NCBI GenBank assembly: GCA_002731695.1
Contig: PCCK01000012.1
Span: 96,408-141,021, forward strand
Reading direction: 5' to 3'
Length of the DNA stretch: 44,614 nucleotides
Origin: Porticoccaceae bacterium
GTDB lineage: Bacteria > Pseudomonadota > Gammaproteobacteria > Pseudomonadales > Porticoccaceae
Shown: piece after piece, positions 1-7,785 of the stretch
Layout: every line of letters begins with the position of its first letter
Numbering within the stretch: the stretch's first letter is position 1
Made by a program: the position numbers and the translations under genes
Notes under the pieces: model-generated
Database searches by the model: none
Told to the model about the DNA's origin: nothing
What the model saw: the letters and a program-made list of their open reading frames with translations, nothing else

Positions 1-1
1 T

Positions 2-505
2 TTTGCTGGTAGTGACATGGCAAAACCTACAAAAATTGAATATCTAGAACAGGATGCGGTTGGGTACAGGGATATTCTCCAATCACAGAAATCGGTCGCA
101 TACCCTTTCGGATTTGGTTTGCATTACACAGAGTTCGAATTAAGTAATATGAATGTTAAGCAGCGGCCTCATAATGTTCAGGTTTCAATGACGATTACAA
201 ATACGGGGGAATTCTCTGGCGCTGATGTGATACAAGTTTACAGTGTTAATTCTGATAAAGATGACGTTAAGTTCAGAGAATTGAAAGGTTTCAGAAAGAC
301 AGATATTCTCAGCCCTAAACAATCAGCCGATGTCACAGTGACCATTCCATATCGTGAACTTGAAATATTTGACAATGATAATGATTGTGGTTGGATGTTA
401 GAGCAGGGTACTTATCAATTTTTTGCCGCCCAATCGAGTCAACATCTTATGTCTTCACAAATAACTGAGCTAAAGGGAGATCAATCATGTGAAAAAAATG
501 GTTAG
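2..505 (+). CDS. Glycoside hydrolase family 3 beta-glucosidase, C-terminal fragment
   Basis: The reading frame is open to the left edge of the window, so this is only the 3' end of a longer gene. The visible part carries the PFGFGLHYTEFELSN signature that opens the fibronectin type III-like domain at the C terminus of GH3 beta-glucosidases and beta-xylosidases. It is followed by the usual beta-sandwich pattern (VSMTITNTGEFSGADVIQVY, then ELKGFRKTDILSPKQ). That domain normally ends the enzyme, so the gene probably ends here intact. The catalytic domains lie outside the window, so substrate cannot be judged. The family hydrolyses terminal beta-linked sugars from oligosaccharides. Confidence 0.85.
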   Translation, partial: FAGSDMAKPTKIEYLEQDAVGYRDILQSQKSVAYPFGFGLHYTEFELSNMNVKQRPHNVQVSMTITNTGEFSGADVIQVYSVNSDKDDVKFRELKGFRKTDILSPKQSADVTVTIPYRELEIFDNDNDCGWMLEQGTYQFFAAQSSQHLMSSQITELKGDQSCEKNG

Positions 506-572
506 AAGTCTCGTCGATCAAATCAATTCTATTGAGGATTTAAGAGAATTCTACCTGACCCGCTTGGTGTTA

Positions 573-953
573 TTATCGATTCATAATCAAAGTAAGAGAC
601 GTGATTGCGGTTGAGAAAGTGTCAGCAAAAAATAACAAGCATGTAAAGCAGTACAGAATTGCGAGGGTGACCAACAATCCTGACACAAGCCATTTGGCGG
701 GACTATTTTTGTACTCATTCAGTGGCATTGGCAAAATATTTGAGGCTACTTGAAAGGGAACTCTAATTAAAAATAAACTCAAAAAGAAGCTAATAAAGCA
801 GCACAGTAGCGCTAAAAAATTAGTAATATCGGATACAAAGCCTACACTATTTTGAGGAGACAATATTGTAGTTCTGAGTACTACGCATAGTAGAAATATG
901 ACGAACGCCATAAGTCGATGTCCTTCAATTTGGGTTTTTATTATCTCTCTCAT
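573..953 (-). CDS. Small multi-pass membrane protein of unknown function
   Basis: The product is 126 aa and strongly hydrophobic. I see about three to four membrane-spanning stretches: around residues 15-31, 43-65 and 90-112, and possibly the extreme C terminus. I do not recognise a family. The first ATG has no clear ribosome binding site. A second in-frame ATG at 911 has AAGGA about nine bases upstream and would give a 112 aa protein that begins directly with the first helix. The gene points toward the glycosidase end and stands alone. Confidence 0.5.
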   Translation of the reverse strand: MREIIKTQIEGHRLMAFVIFLLCVVLRTTILSPQNSVGFVSDITNFLALLCCFISFFLSLFLIRVPFQVASNILPMPLNEYKNSPAKWLVSGLLVTLAILYCFTCLLFFADTFSTAITSLTLIMNR

Positions 954-1140
954 ATCATAGATTACGCTTCGTTTAGCTGACCGTATTATTTGCTAGCCTT
1001 TAATCAGCGAACCTACCCAGTTTGTCTAACCGGAGGTATGTTGTAAGATCTAATTTGCTTCAATTGCGCGTTAGAACCACGCAGAAATCTCTAAAGGTCT
1101 ACCGAGCGTATTAATAGGGAGTTTTCAACGATAGGCTTTC

Positions 1141-1272
1141 ATGAAAGCGATAAAGAATAAAAAGTATTTGAATGTGATCAGAAGTGGTGGAAAGGGGTTA
1201 TTGCTTTTTTTTGCCGTGAAAGGCGCAATCTACACCTTTCTATTAGTAGTGGGGTACTTTTATATCAGCTGA
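1141..1272 (+). CDS. Small single-pass membrane protein (43 aa)
   Basis: The ATG at 1141 opens a 43-codon frame ending in TGA. The N-terminal half is basic (MKAIKNKKYLNVIRSGGKG) and the C-terminal half is one membrane helix (LLLFFAVKGAIYTFLLVVGYFYIS). This is typical of a small inner-membrane protein with the N terminus in the cytoplasm. Short proteins of the form GGKGxLLFFxxKGxxY seem familiar to me from other gammaproteobacteria, but I cannot attach a function. A weak TAGG lies seven bases before the start. Confidence 0.45.
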   Translation: MKAIKNKKYLNVIRSGGKGLLLFFAVKGAIYTFLLVVGYFYIS

Positions 1273-1376
1273 TAGATGAAAAAAACAGAATGCGAGTCTG
1301 ACTGATATGCGTCATTGTACGGTAGTAAAAAGTAAATAGAGGAGCACTGCGTGAGATCATAGGAGGTTCTCGCTTC

Positions 1377-1502
1377 ATGAAAAACTTCGATTATCAAGAC
1401 GTTCTTTGGTGGGACGTTGCCCATAATAATTCGGGGTCGCTTCTAGTTTTAGGGTTACTCATTCTCGGCGTTGCGGCGATGCTACTCGTTAACAGAAAAT
1501 GA
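1377..1502 (+). CDS. Small single-pass membrane protein (41 aa)
   Basis: This ATG is preceded by a strong AGGAGG at 1361-1366, ten bases away, which is the main reason to believe the gene. The 41 aa product has an acidic, aromatic N terminus (MKNFDYQDVLWWDVAHNN), one membrane helix (LLVLGLLILGVAAMLLV) and a short basic tail (NRK), suggesting the N terminus faces out. It ends two bases before the end of the convergent nuclease-like gene. Function unknown. Confidence 0.5.
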   Translation: MKNFDYQDVLWWDVAHNNSGSLLVLGLLILGVAAMLLVNRK

Positions 1503-1504
1503 AA

Positions 1505-2104
1505 TTAGTGCAGACGTGGCTCGTTCAGGCGCCTGAATTTCCTGTATTTCCACGGCGGGATATTCCTGGTAAGTGACCAAATACCGAGACCTTTGATTTG
1601 CGCCTGTTGCAATGCCCTCCAGTATAGCGGCTCTTGATTATACTTTTTGTTTACCCATGCTAATCCGTTAGCGGTCAATTCCAAACAGACATTTCGGTCA
1701 ACAATATATAGAGTCGCTAACGATTTCTCGAAGTGATCTTTGCAGTGATGGAACACTGCCTTCACCTCTCTCTCGATCAATAATCTCTCCAGAGCCAATA
1801 CTGCCGCTCTGCCACCTCTTTGGGTGTATTCTGGCGTTTCGATATGATTCAACCTTAATTCAAAACAAGCCTTTTTAGTTGATTCTATTTTTTCTGCTAA
1901 AAACTCCCTAGGGATCTCGGCTAACACAGAGTTTCCACCAATCACTTTTAGAACTTTAATATTTAAAGCGTGTTTTGGTGGTGTTTCATGACAGTGCACC
2001 CACGATTTGTTGATAAGATAGCTCTCAGTGTCATCCTTTTTATAAGTGCCTAGAAGCCTTGCAATTATGAGAAATACTACAAGAATAAGAAGAAACCAAT
2101 CCAT
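1505..2104 (-). CDS. Membrane-anchored thermonuclease (SNase)-like protein
   Basis: The N terminus is a membrane helix (WFLLILVVFLIIARLLG). Residues about 80-195 follow the staphylococcal nuclease fold: RLNHIETPEYTQRGG matches the RLLLVDTPE segment, and NGLAWVNKKY and GLGIWS-IPPWKYRK match the C-terminal OB-fold helices. The equivalents of catalytic Arg35 and Glu43 are present, Asp40 is Glu, and the position of catalytic Arg87 (KYGR in the model enzyme) appears to be Lys (HFEKS). Activity is therefore uncertain. I chose the ATG at 2104 because AAGGA sits six bases before it; a second ATG at 2110 would add two residues. The family cuts nucleic acid; here the domain probably sits on the outer face of the inner membrane. 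Confidence 0.7.
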   Translation of the reverse strand: MDWFLLILVVFLIIARLLGTYKKDDTESYLINKSWVHCHETPPKHALNIKVLKVIGGNSVLAEIPREFLAEKIESTKKACFELRLNHIETPEYTQRGGRAAVLALERLLIEREVKAVFHHCKDHFEKSLATLYIVDRNVCLELTANGLAWVNKKYNQEPLYWRALQQAQIKGLGIWSLTRNIPPWKYRKFRRLNEPRLH

Positions 2105-2163
2105 AATCATTCCTTGCTTTAATGGATACCTAGAGACTCACCGATAGATGCTTCCCCCTATGA

Positions 2164-2775
2164 TCACATCCCATTCTTAAAACGTTTGGTTGAAACAACT
2201 TTTGAATCTCGAATCCGCTTGAATGCATTGACGTATTCAATAAGTAAATCAACGCAGAATTCCAATCTTTCCATTAATGAATTTAAATCATCGTTGTCTA
2301 TGGCGCTGTTGTCATTGAGAACTGACTCAACATTTCGTACTATCAAATGCTCTGGTAAGTAACAGATACGACTATTTTTATAGCTACTGGCCCGCAGCTC
2401 ACTAATTGGATAGGCTCCACCAATACCGGATGAAACGGCCGTCAGCAGAGCCGGCTTGTGGGCCAATTCACCCCCACTAAAGTGCAGAAAAAAGTTTTTT
2501 AAAGCGGCTGGAACCATCCCATGCCATTCGGGGCATACAATCACAAATCCGGAAGCGGCTGCAATGTTTTTTTTCAACTCTGCAATATCAACTTTCGATA
2601 TTTGGCCCTGAGTTTCATCCATACCCCAAAGCGGAAGCGTCTGATCTGCTAAGTCAAGGATAGAGGCATTATTCACGGAGCCACGCTCCATTAAGGACGA
2701 CTTGAATACCTTTGAAACTTTTAGGCTCTGTGAGTCGGGCCTATGACTGCCGGAAATTACAATTATTTGTGTCAC
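2164..2775 (-). CDS. NADPH-dependent FMN reductase family flavoprotein
   Basis: The protein has a flavodoxin-like fold. The N-terminal strand and phosphate-binding loop IIVISGSHRPDSQS binds the FMN phosphate in this family, and CPEWHGMVPAALKNFF matches the PEYNGSxPxxLKNxxD motif. SSGIGGAYPISELR follows in the usual place. Members reduce flavins, quinones, azo compounds or chromate with NAD(P)H in the cytoplasm; the substrate cannot be told here. I place the start at the GTG at 2775, because GGAGG lies five bases upstream and this GTG opens directly on the first beta strand. A longer frame with ATG at 2808 would add eleven residues with no domain role. Confidence 0.8.
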   Translation of the reverse strand: MTQIIVISGSHRPDSQSLKVSKVFKSSLMERGSVNNASILDLADQTLPLWGMDETQGQISKVDIAELKKNIAAASGFVIVCPEWHGMVPAALKNFFLHFSGGELAHKPALLTAVSSGIGGAYPISELRASSYKNSRICYLPEHLIVRNVESVLNDNSAIDNDDLNSLMERLEFCVDLLIEYVNAFKRIRDSKVVSTKRFKNGM

Positions 2776-3258
2776 GAAATCCTCCAGTTCAGATGGGACG
2801 TCTACCAAATGTGTATTTAAAATGTTTCTAGTTCTCTAGAACCTAAATCTTTTACGTATCAACGATGGTAAGAGAATACTTTTTATTGAATAAGAGTAGA
2901 AAAAGTTTTTTAGAGTAGTTCTTATGCTTATTATCATACTTCATCCGGGTCAAACATAGTCAAAGAATAAATATAAAAGCAAACACTTTTGAGATAACGA
3001 GCAGAAAGTAAGTTCGGGAATCGTTTACACATTTATATGGTGAAGGTGCCTTGCTCTTATTACTCCGCTGAGTCCAAGTTAGTTGAAATAGAGAACGACT
3101 TTTATGATACTCGACTGCTTTTTAAATGTGTAATTCAATTAGTAATGACAACTTGGTGGTGAGTTACTTAGAGTATCGAATTGATGGATGTATTTTTTCG
3201 AGAATTTCTTACCTAGTGAGATCTTAGTAGTGTAACTTGAAAATGTCTTAACTCGTAT
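2776..3258. other. Gene-free AT-rich stretch
   Basis: About 480 bases with no convincing gene on either strand. A minus-strand frame at 3139-3324 exists, but it has no binding site and overlaps the promoter and palindrome of the next gene. I see no repeat or RNA gene here. Confidence 0.5.
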
Positions 3259-3308
3259 TGTTGTAGTTTCGAACAAAAATTTACGATAATATACCCCCAT
3301 GGGTATAC
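3259..3308 (+). promoter_or_regulatory. Promoter with CsoR-like metal-responsive operator
   Basis: TTGTAG at about 3260 and GATAAT at about 3284 make a plausible -35/-10 pair with an 18-base spacer. Directly downstream, TATACCC-CCAT-GGGTATA (about 3290-3307) is a perfect inverted repeat with 7-base arms. It resembles known operators of CsoR-type copper repressors, which contain TACCC...GGGTA. It would cover the transcription start and includes the ATG of the next gene, fitting a repressor site. No CsoR or MerR gene is in the window. Resemblance to the operator class is from memory; the palindrome itself is directly visible. Confidence 0.5.
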
Positions 3309-3901
3309 GAATATTAGCCTTCATTTTTTTTATTCAATCTGTAAATCTGGATGCGAGACCTATATCTTATCCAAGTGGATCAACTCTCATGGCATTTTCT
3401 AATCAATTGAAGGAATCTATCTATTACCACTATTCCCCCTCTTACAGATATTCTGTTGGAGTCGAAAGTCTAAAAGACAAAATTCACAAAATAAACTATT
3501 CTTATCTAAGGTTTACGTACCTGTTGAATCGCACAAATACCACTAATTCTCAGCTTAATATTTATTTCCAATCGGGGATCAGGTTTGACAACTTTGACGA
3601 TAGTTTCTTTGGGTTACGCGGAGATTGGGAGACAAGAAGGTGGTACATGGATTTTAACTATAAAGAACAAGAGACGAATAATCTCAGTTATACCGATCAA
3701 TATTATCAAATCGGTCTTGCTCCCTACCTCGGTGAGTATGGTGACTTACATACATGGGTAATGCTCAAAGCAAGAAGAAATTCTCGCAATGAAACGTGGT
3801 CAGTTTACCCTGTGATAAAATTTTTCAAAGGTGATTTGTTGTTCGAGTCTGGATATAGCAAGGATAATCAGTGGGATATACACCTGATGTATCGGTTTTA
3901 A
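3299..3901 (+). CDS. Putative outer-membrane beta-barrel protein of a metal cassette
   Basis: The 200 aa product begins with a signal peptide (about residues 1-19) and then consists of alternating, aromatic-rich strands (INYSYLRFTYLLNRT, LNIYFQSGIRFDNF, RRWYMDFNYK, YYQIGLAPYLGEYGDLHTWVMLKA). It ends in YRF, the terminal aromatic typical of outer-membrane barrels. I recall uncharacterised proteins with GEYGDLHTW-like segments beside HMA-domain proteins in marine gammaproteobacteria. The ATG lies inside the operator palindrome and has no ribosome binding site, so a leaderless mRNA is possible. The two genes downstream, with 10- and 5-base gaps, suggest a role in metal passage across the outer membrane; this is inference. 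Confidence 0.7.
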   Translation: MGIRILAFIFFIQSVNLDARPISYPSGSTLMAFSNQLKESIYYHYSPSYRYSVGVESLKDKIHKINYSYLRFTYLLNRTNTTNSQLNIYFQSGIRFDNFDDSFFGLRGDWETRRWYMDFNYKEQETNNLSYTDQYYQIGLAPYLGEYGDLHTWVMLKARRNSRNETWSVYPVIKFFKGDLLFESGYSKDNQWDIHLMYRF

Positions 3902-3911
3902 GAGGGTGAAT

Positions 3912-4319
3912 ATGCGGGAAATGCTTCTTTTCTGGCTTTTAGTGATAGCCTCAATTAAGTTGCTTTCTGCTGAAATGGAGGCGGAACATGATCACTTTAA
4001 CCATACACATGAAGAATCGATTGATGGAGATAAATTTGACTTAGACGCAACAAGATTCAATAAATTTATCAACGGGCTCTCTGATGTGAAAGTCGCAGTT
4101 GTCAGCGTCAATGGGATGGTCTGCGATTTCTGCGCCAGAGGTATCGAAAAAACATTTAAGAGAAATGCTGAGGTACGAAAAGTTGATGTTGACCTAGGCA
4201 GAGGGAAAGTCTTAATTGCTTTTTCGCAAGCTACACGCATAGACTTTGAATATATTAGTAGGAAAATTTTGGAAAATGGACAGACAGCTACTAAGCTAGC
4301 TGTATTGGAAATCCGATAA
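3912..4319 (+). CDS. Exported heavy-metal-associated (HMA) domain protein
   Basis: The N terminus is a signal peptide or anchor (MREMLLFWLLVIASIKLLSA), followed by a His-rich acidic stretch (EAEHDHFNHTHEES). A ferredoxin-like HMA domain then occupies about residues 60-130, with the metal-binding loop GMVCDFCARGIEKTF carrying the CxxC pair. Such domains bind Cu(I), Hg(II) or Zn(II) and hand the ion to a partner. I prefer the ATG at 3912, five bases after the AGAGGG that overlaps the previous stop; a GTG two codons earlier is the alternative. Its place between a barrel protein and a MerT-like protein suggests a periplasmic metal carrier. Confidence 0.8.
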   Translation: MREMLLFWLLVIASIKLLSAEMEAEHDHFNHTHEESIDGDKFDLDATRFNKFINGLSDVKVAVVSVNGMVCDFCARGIEKTFKRNAEVRKVDVDLGRGKVLIAFSQATRIDFEYISRKILENGQTATKLAVLEIR

Positions 4320-4324
4320 TTATT

Positions 4325-4702
4325 ATGCCTAAGTTCGACATATCCTTGAGTTTCTTGTCACTCTTTGCAGCCTCTTCGACCTTGATATGTTGTGCGATGC
4401 CCGCGCTATTCGTTGCTTTGGGCGCGGGGGCGTCTGTTGCAACTTTGGTGGCTACTTTTCCACTTTTAGTATCGTTGTCAAAGTTTAAGATTTATATTTC
4501 AGTCTCAACTTTTATAATGTTAATAATTGCGGGATATTTTAATTACGTAAGCTTTTATTCGCCATGTCCCCTAGACCCTGGGTTAGGAAAAATTTGCTTA
4601 CGATTGAGGAAACGATCTCGGTATATTTATTACTTCTCATGGTTTATTTTCATTTGTGCGACCATTTTCACTTATCTAATTCCGACTTTGTATTTATATT
4701 AG
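4325..4702 (+). CDS. MerT-like small membrane transporter
   Basis: The 125 aa protein has three to four membrane segments. The first contains a vicinal cysteine pair and glycine-rich stretch (LICCAMPALFVALGAGAS), as in the mercuric transporters MerT and MerC, where the Cys pair receives the metal. A second cysteine pair lies in a polar loop (SPCPLDPGLGKICLRLRKRSR) between the later helices. It starts five bases after the HMA gene, so the two are surely co-transcribed. The combination points to metal ion transport across the inner membrane. Which metal, and whether it is import or efflux, cannot be told; the upstream CsoR-like operator hints at copper. Confidence 0.65.
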   Translation: MPKFDISLSFLSLFAASSTLICCAMPALFVALGAGASVATLVATFPLLVSLSKFKIYISVSTFIMLIIAGYFNYVSFYSPCPLDPGLGKICLRLRKRSRYIYYFSWFIFICATIFTYLIPTLYLY

Positions 4703-5027
4703 TAACGAATTCCGCTCAACATGCTGCGACAAACGAGCTTCCCACACAAAAATTGATAAGGTTAGGAGACTTTGATTTATGAGTCCATCAAGTATCCGTG
4801 GTTATAAAAAAGTATTTCTTACTGACCTTATTTTATTTTTTAAGAAAGTACGTATTTGTATTCTTTGAGTGTTTAAGGATCAGCTTGGTAATAAAATAAA
4901 TGACCCTTATTATTTTTCGCTTAATAATTTATTGTTTTTGTGACTATTCAGCAGTATCTTTTTCCCATGGTATAAGATTTAGGTTTACTAGCTAGTTTAC
5001 TATTCGTTGTTTCTGGGAGATTGAATC
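4703..5027. other. Intergenic stretch after the metal cassette
   Basis: AT-rich spacer of about 325 bases. A 29-codon frame at 4779-4868 starts 11 bases after AGGAG, but its composition is not convincing. GGGAG eight bases before 5028 is the binding site of the next gene. Confidence 0.4.
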
Positions 5028-5312
5028 ATGCAAGATTATCTGGTTGTCCACACCTTCAAATCGAAGGAACTAAGGCAAAAACACTTCACGGCAGTCGGAG
5101 AAATGTCACAACACGAAATTGCCGCTGGAATGAAGAATGAAAACGCCAGTTTGCAGATGAATTGGAACAATGGTGAAAATGATATGGCAATGTTTTGCTG
5201 GTGGAAGGCGAAGTCCCCGGATGCCATATTGGAAACGCTAGGAGATATGTCTGATTCTTTTGACAATGACATTAGAGAGATGCCCAACATCATGGACATG
5301 TCCGATCGATGA
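5028..5312 (+). CDS. Conserved-looking small cytoplasmic protein, function unknown
   Basis: A 94 aa soluble protein with a clear GGGAG binding site eight bases before the ATG. The pattern of a beta strand at the start (QDYLVVHTF), a helix, a strand with paired tryptophans (MAMFCWWKAKSPDAILETL) and a helix resembles small alpha/beta-barrel dimers of the DUF4242/DUF3303 kind. The match is only to the general fold. It stands alone and is followed by a stem-loop at 5327-5345. Confidence 0.6.
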   Translation: MQDYLVVHTFKSKELRQKHFTAVGEMSQHEIAAGMKNENASLQMNWNNGENDMAMFCWWKAKSPDAILETLGDMSDSFDNDIREMPNIMDMSDR

Positions 5313-5326
5313 CAAATCGTCAGAGA

Positions 5327-5345
5327 AAGTTCTCGACGAGAACTT
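5327..5345 (+). terminator. Perfect stem-loop 15 bases after the stop codon
   Basis: AAGTTCTC-GAC-GAGAACTT is a perfect 8-bp inverted repeat with a 3-base loop. It is placed where a terminator or 3'-end stabilising hairpin would be. There is no T-run after it, so intrinsic termination is not assured. Confidence 0.4.
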
Positions 5346-5827
5346 GAATCTAAGGTCTTTCGTGGAAATTCCCTCGAGACCAACTTTGCTTAGGTCTATT
5401 GGTTTCTTTGGGTGAGTTCGAATCTAGTCGAGTGCCTCTCCATTAGTGGGGTGAGAATGCGTTTTAATTTTGGTGATAGGTTCATAACTCGCTCTCTCCA
5501 GAATCATAGATGTTAACGTGATATTTTGTCGACTACTATATAATTATCAGATGACCTTTGTTTTTTATGGCTAAACATTTGCAAGATGATACAGTTTGAT
5601 TAATAACGTTATGAATGTCTCTTAACATGTAGTTTATTAAAAATAAACAAAAGTACTCTGATTGCAACGCTGATAAAATTTTGAGCTCATCATGATGACA
5701 TCATACCAAATCACAGCGATGCTATTCTTGTAAGTTTGGGATGTATTGACAATAAGACTTCAATCTCTTACAGGCATATGAATAAGCATTCAAGAGGGAT
5801 TAAAACCAAAGTGAAGGTCTTACTGCT
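5346..5827. other. Gene-free stretch
   Basis: About 480 bases with no frame I trust. It contains a 12-base perfect palindrome TCATCATGATGA at 5687-5698. No promoter or RNA gene can be assigned. Confidence 0.4.
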
Positions 5828-6046
5828 TTGATTGATCATCGTGAAAGAAAACATAAAAAACATAGGTTTTTTGATGTAGTAAGGACCATTGTATTTGCTG
5901 CATTAGGCGTCAATTCAAACAAAAACCGTGAATATGACTTTCGGAATGCAAATCCGCTTCATCTCATTATTGGAGGCGTCATCTTTATGCTTTGTTTCAT
6001 AACAACTATTGCTCTAATAGTGAGTATTGTTCTAAGCAGATCTTAA
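5828..6046 (+). CDS. DUF2970 family small membrane protein
   Basis: The 72 aa product has a soluble N-terminal helix (FFDVVRTIVFAALGVNSNKN), a short polar linker (REYDFRNANPLHLII) and one C-terminal membrane helix (GGVIFMLCFITTIALIVSIVL). This matches the DUF2970 layout, which has LRTVxxxFFGVR, then a D-x-x-x-NPxHxIxxG linker and a single helix. The only available start is a TTG at 5828, about nine bases after GAAGGT. Function of the family is unknown. Confidence 0.65.
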   Translation: MIDHRERKHKKHRFFDVVRTIVFAALGVNSNKNREYDFRNANPLHLIIGGVIFMLCFITTIALIVSIVLSRS

Positions 6047-6186
6047 TAGCATATTCAGAAATCTGACTCCTTTTTAACCCACAGCTACTAAAACTTACAA
6101 GTAAAAATTGTACTGTTAAATCATGATTACTACTAACAATAAGACACGTCATGTTCACTGAAGATCTTAAAGTAATTGGAGACAAT

Positions 6187-6369
6187 ATGAAACATACTAG
6201 CGTGGTAGAACTTATTGCGGTTTCTCCGAATAATCAACTGTGGAAGTGTAGTTGTTGTTATCAAACACACCTTATGATTGGTAAGGTGTCTTTGAGAATG
6301 ACCTGCGCAGAGGTCGAGGAATTAACGATAATGTTAAGTGAGGTGATTGATAGACCTTTTTTTCATTAG
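6187..6369 (+). CDS. Small Cys-rich soluble protein of unknown function
   Basis: The ATG at 6187 follows GGAG by five bases and is preferred over an upstream ATG at 6151 that lacks a site. The 60 aa product contains a CSCC motif followed by HLMIGKVSLRMTCAEVEELTIML. This resembles short single-domain proteins in which a Cys motif and a short beta hairpin precede a helix carrying a LRLT/SxxEFxxL pattern. The cysteines might hold a metal ion. No function is known to me. Confidence 0.5.
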   Translation: MKHTSVVELIAVSPNNQLWKCSCCYQTHLMIGKVSLRMTCAEVEELTIMLSEVIDRPFFH

Positions 6370-6373
6370 GTAG

Positions 6374-6628
6374 ATGATCTCAAGGGATCGAACGTTGTTA
6401 ACTAAGCACGAGTTATATGGTTATCTGTTGGATACTTTTGTTGACGGCACTATGGATAAACTTAAAATCATTGACCCTATTACAGGAAAAGGCTTATGGG
6501 GGACTGATTACACTTTCCTTCACATAAATCTAACAGATTTTACACCCTTCAGTATAACCATACTATACTTATTCTGTTTATCTAAAAAATCAGTATCTTT
6601 TTTTCATATAGTTTCTCTATCAAATTAA
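6374..6628 (+). CDS. Hypothetical protein, doubtful
   Basis: An 84-codon frame starting five bases after the previous stop. The first 45 residues look protein-like (LYGYLLDTFVDGTMDKLKIIDPITG), but the second half is an irregular hydrophobic run. No clear binding site is seen. It may be a genuine gene, a decayed one, or chance. Confidence 0.25.
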   Translation: MISRDRTLLTKHELYGYLLDTFVDGTMDKLKIIDPITGKGLWGTDYTFLHINLTDFTPFSITILYLFCLSKKSVSFFHIVSLSN

Positions 6629-6649
6629 CGGTCTTGAAGGAGAAACAGC

Positions 6650-7093
6650 ATGATGAATACTCGTAATAAATATTTAACCTCTTTATCTTTATCACTCGCA
6701 CTATTACTAGCTCCAATATCAGGGTATTCAAATCATGATAACAACAGTATTGATTGCTCCTGGATTACATTAAACCTTGATTGCACCAGACACGAAGATG
6801 AAAAATCTAAAGAAGCAGGTCAAAAAGTTGTAGCAGTCCTTGTTGGAGCTGCGTTGATTAAGTTAGCATATGACCGTATCTTTGGCTTGGAGGAAGAAGA
6901 AATGTCTCTGAAACTTCAGGAATATTCATCCGGTAAGGGATGGAGATTGAATGAAACAGAGTCACCAATAAGAGTATCTTTGTTACCTAAAAAGAACGAT
7001 TACGCTAATCCATATCAAGAAAACAATACTAACATGTCTTATAATTTCGGGAAAAAAGAGCGGATGCTCTTGTCTGTTCAATATGATTTTTGA
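6650..7093 (+). CDS. Exported protein of unknown function
   Basis: AAGGAG lies seven bases before the first of two adjacent ATGs. The 147 aa product has a clear signal peptide (basic start, then LTSLSLSLALLLAPISGYS). A short segment with two cysteines follows (DCSWITLNLDC), which may form a disulphide. After a charged linker comes a possible membrane-associated helix (KVVAVLVGAALIKLAY). The C terminus (SYNFGKKERMLLSVQYDF) resembles a pair of barrel-type beta strands ending in aromatic residues, so the protein may associate with the outer membrane. Family not recognised. Confidence 0.6.
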   Translation: MMNTRNKYLTSLSLSLALLLAPISGYSNHDNNSIDCSWITLNLDCTRHEDEKSKEAGQKVVAVLVGAALIKLAYDRIFGLEEEEMSLKLQEYSSGKGWRLNETESPIRVSLLPKKNDYANPYQENNTNMSYNFGKKERMLLSVQYDF

Positions 7094-7157
7094 TATTACT
7101 GACGCTGGTTGTATAGGTATGAGTATAAAAAGCTCTTAGCATAGATTCTATGATATG

Positions 7158-7189
7158 GGGAGATTGTAAGTTGCTTGTAGTAATCTCCC
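7158..7189 (+). repeat. Inverted repeat downstream of the exported protein
   Basis: GGGAGATT (7158-7165) and AATCTCCC (7182-7189) form a perfect 8-bp stem around a 16-base loop, 64 bases after the stop codon. No T-run follows. It could be a weak terminator or a protein site. Confidence 0.35.
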
Positions 7190-7331
7190 AAGCCTACCCT
7201 GTACTCTTTCATTAATAAGAAAATGAAGGTATTTGACACAATTTATAATATCCACCAACCTATAACCAATACTAACCAGTAGAGATCATCTTGCGTGAAA
7301 CATAATTTTATGTTTTTCTGGTTCTATTTCT

Positions 7332-7556
7332 ATGATCTTTTCTATTAGAAATAATTTGATTTCAGTTATGAATGAAATTGGACTAAAGGTACCTTCAAAA
7401 CATGAGACCAAACAATCCCTAAAAATTGCATTAGTAGCCGATTTCCATATAGTAAATGATTCAAGTGCTTTAAAGGACGCCAAAGCGCTTTTAAAAAGTT
7501 GGGAATTATATAAAAGCTTACGACTGATTTTCAGTGAAAACAGCCCAAGGTTATGA
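7332..7556 (+). CDS. Hypothetical protein, doubtful
   Basis: A 74-codon frame with protein-like composition (KVPSKHETKQSLKIALVADFH, SALKDAKALLKSWELYKSL). It has no ribosome binding site and lies over an opposing 112-codon frame on the minus strand. I lean to this strand because its residue pattern is more typical of a soluble helical protein, but either may be chance. Confidence 0.25.
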   Translation: MIFSIRNNLISVMNEIGLKVPSKHETKQSLKIALVADFHIVNDSSALKDAKALLKSWELYKSLRLIFSENSPRL

Positions 7557-7762
7557 GAGCGCCACGAGTAATCTTGATATAATAAAAAAACATAATTACC
7601 GAAGAATAAATAGCCAATGGACAAGCACTAGCTACCAAATGCTGGGAATCTCACTTTCAAGATTGTGATTAATATCTCCTTTACAGCCTCACTAGCCTGA
7701 AACGTCCAACCACACCTATACATGCCTGAAAAGAGGTATGGCCGCCTATATGGGTAATATTT

Positions 7763-7785
7763 CTTACAGGAATCCTTACAGGAAT
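7763..7785. repeat. Short direct repeat, two copies of CTTACAGGAAT
   Basis: Two exact 11-base copies with a 12-base period lie in an otherwise featureless 300-base spacer between the doubtful gene and the tRNA. Confidence 0.5.

Noticed and set aside
3139-3324. 61-codon minus-strand frame upstream of the metal cassette
   Set aside because: It overlaps the promoter and operator, lacks a ribosome binding site and has unlikely composition.
5036-5383. 115-codon minus-strand frame
   Set aside because: It lies opposite a plus-strand gene with a good binding site and looks like a shadow.
7286-7624. 112-codon minus-strand frame overlapping the doubtful 7332-7556 gene
   Set aside because: No binding site and irregular composition; left out as weaker of two doubtful frames.
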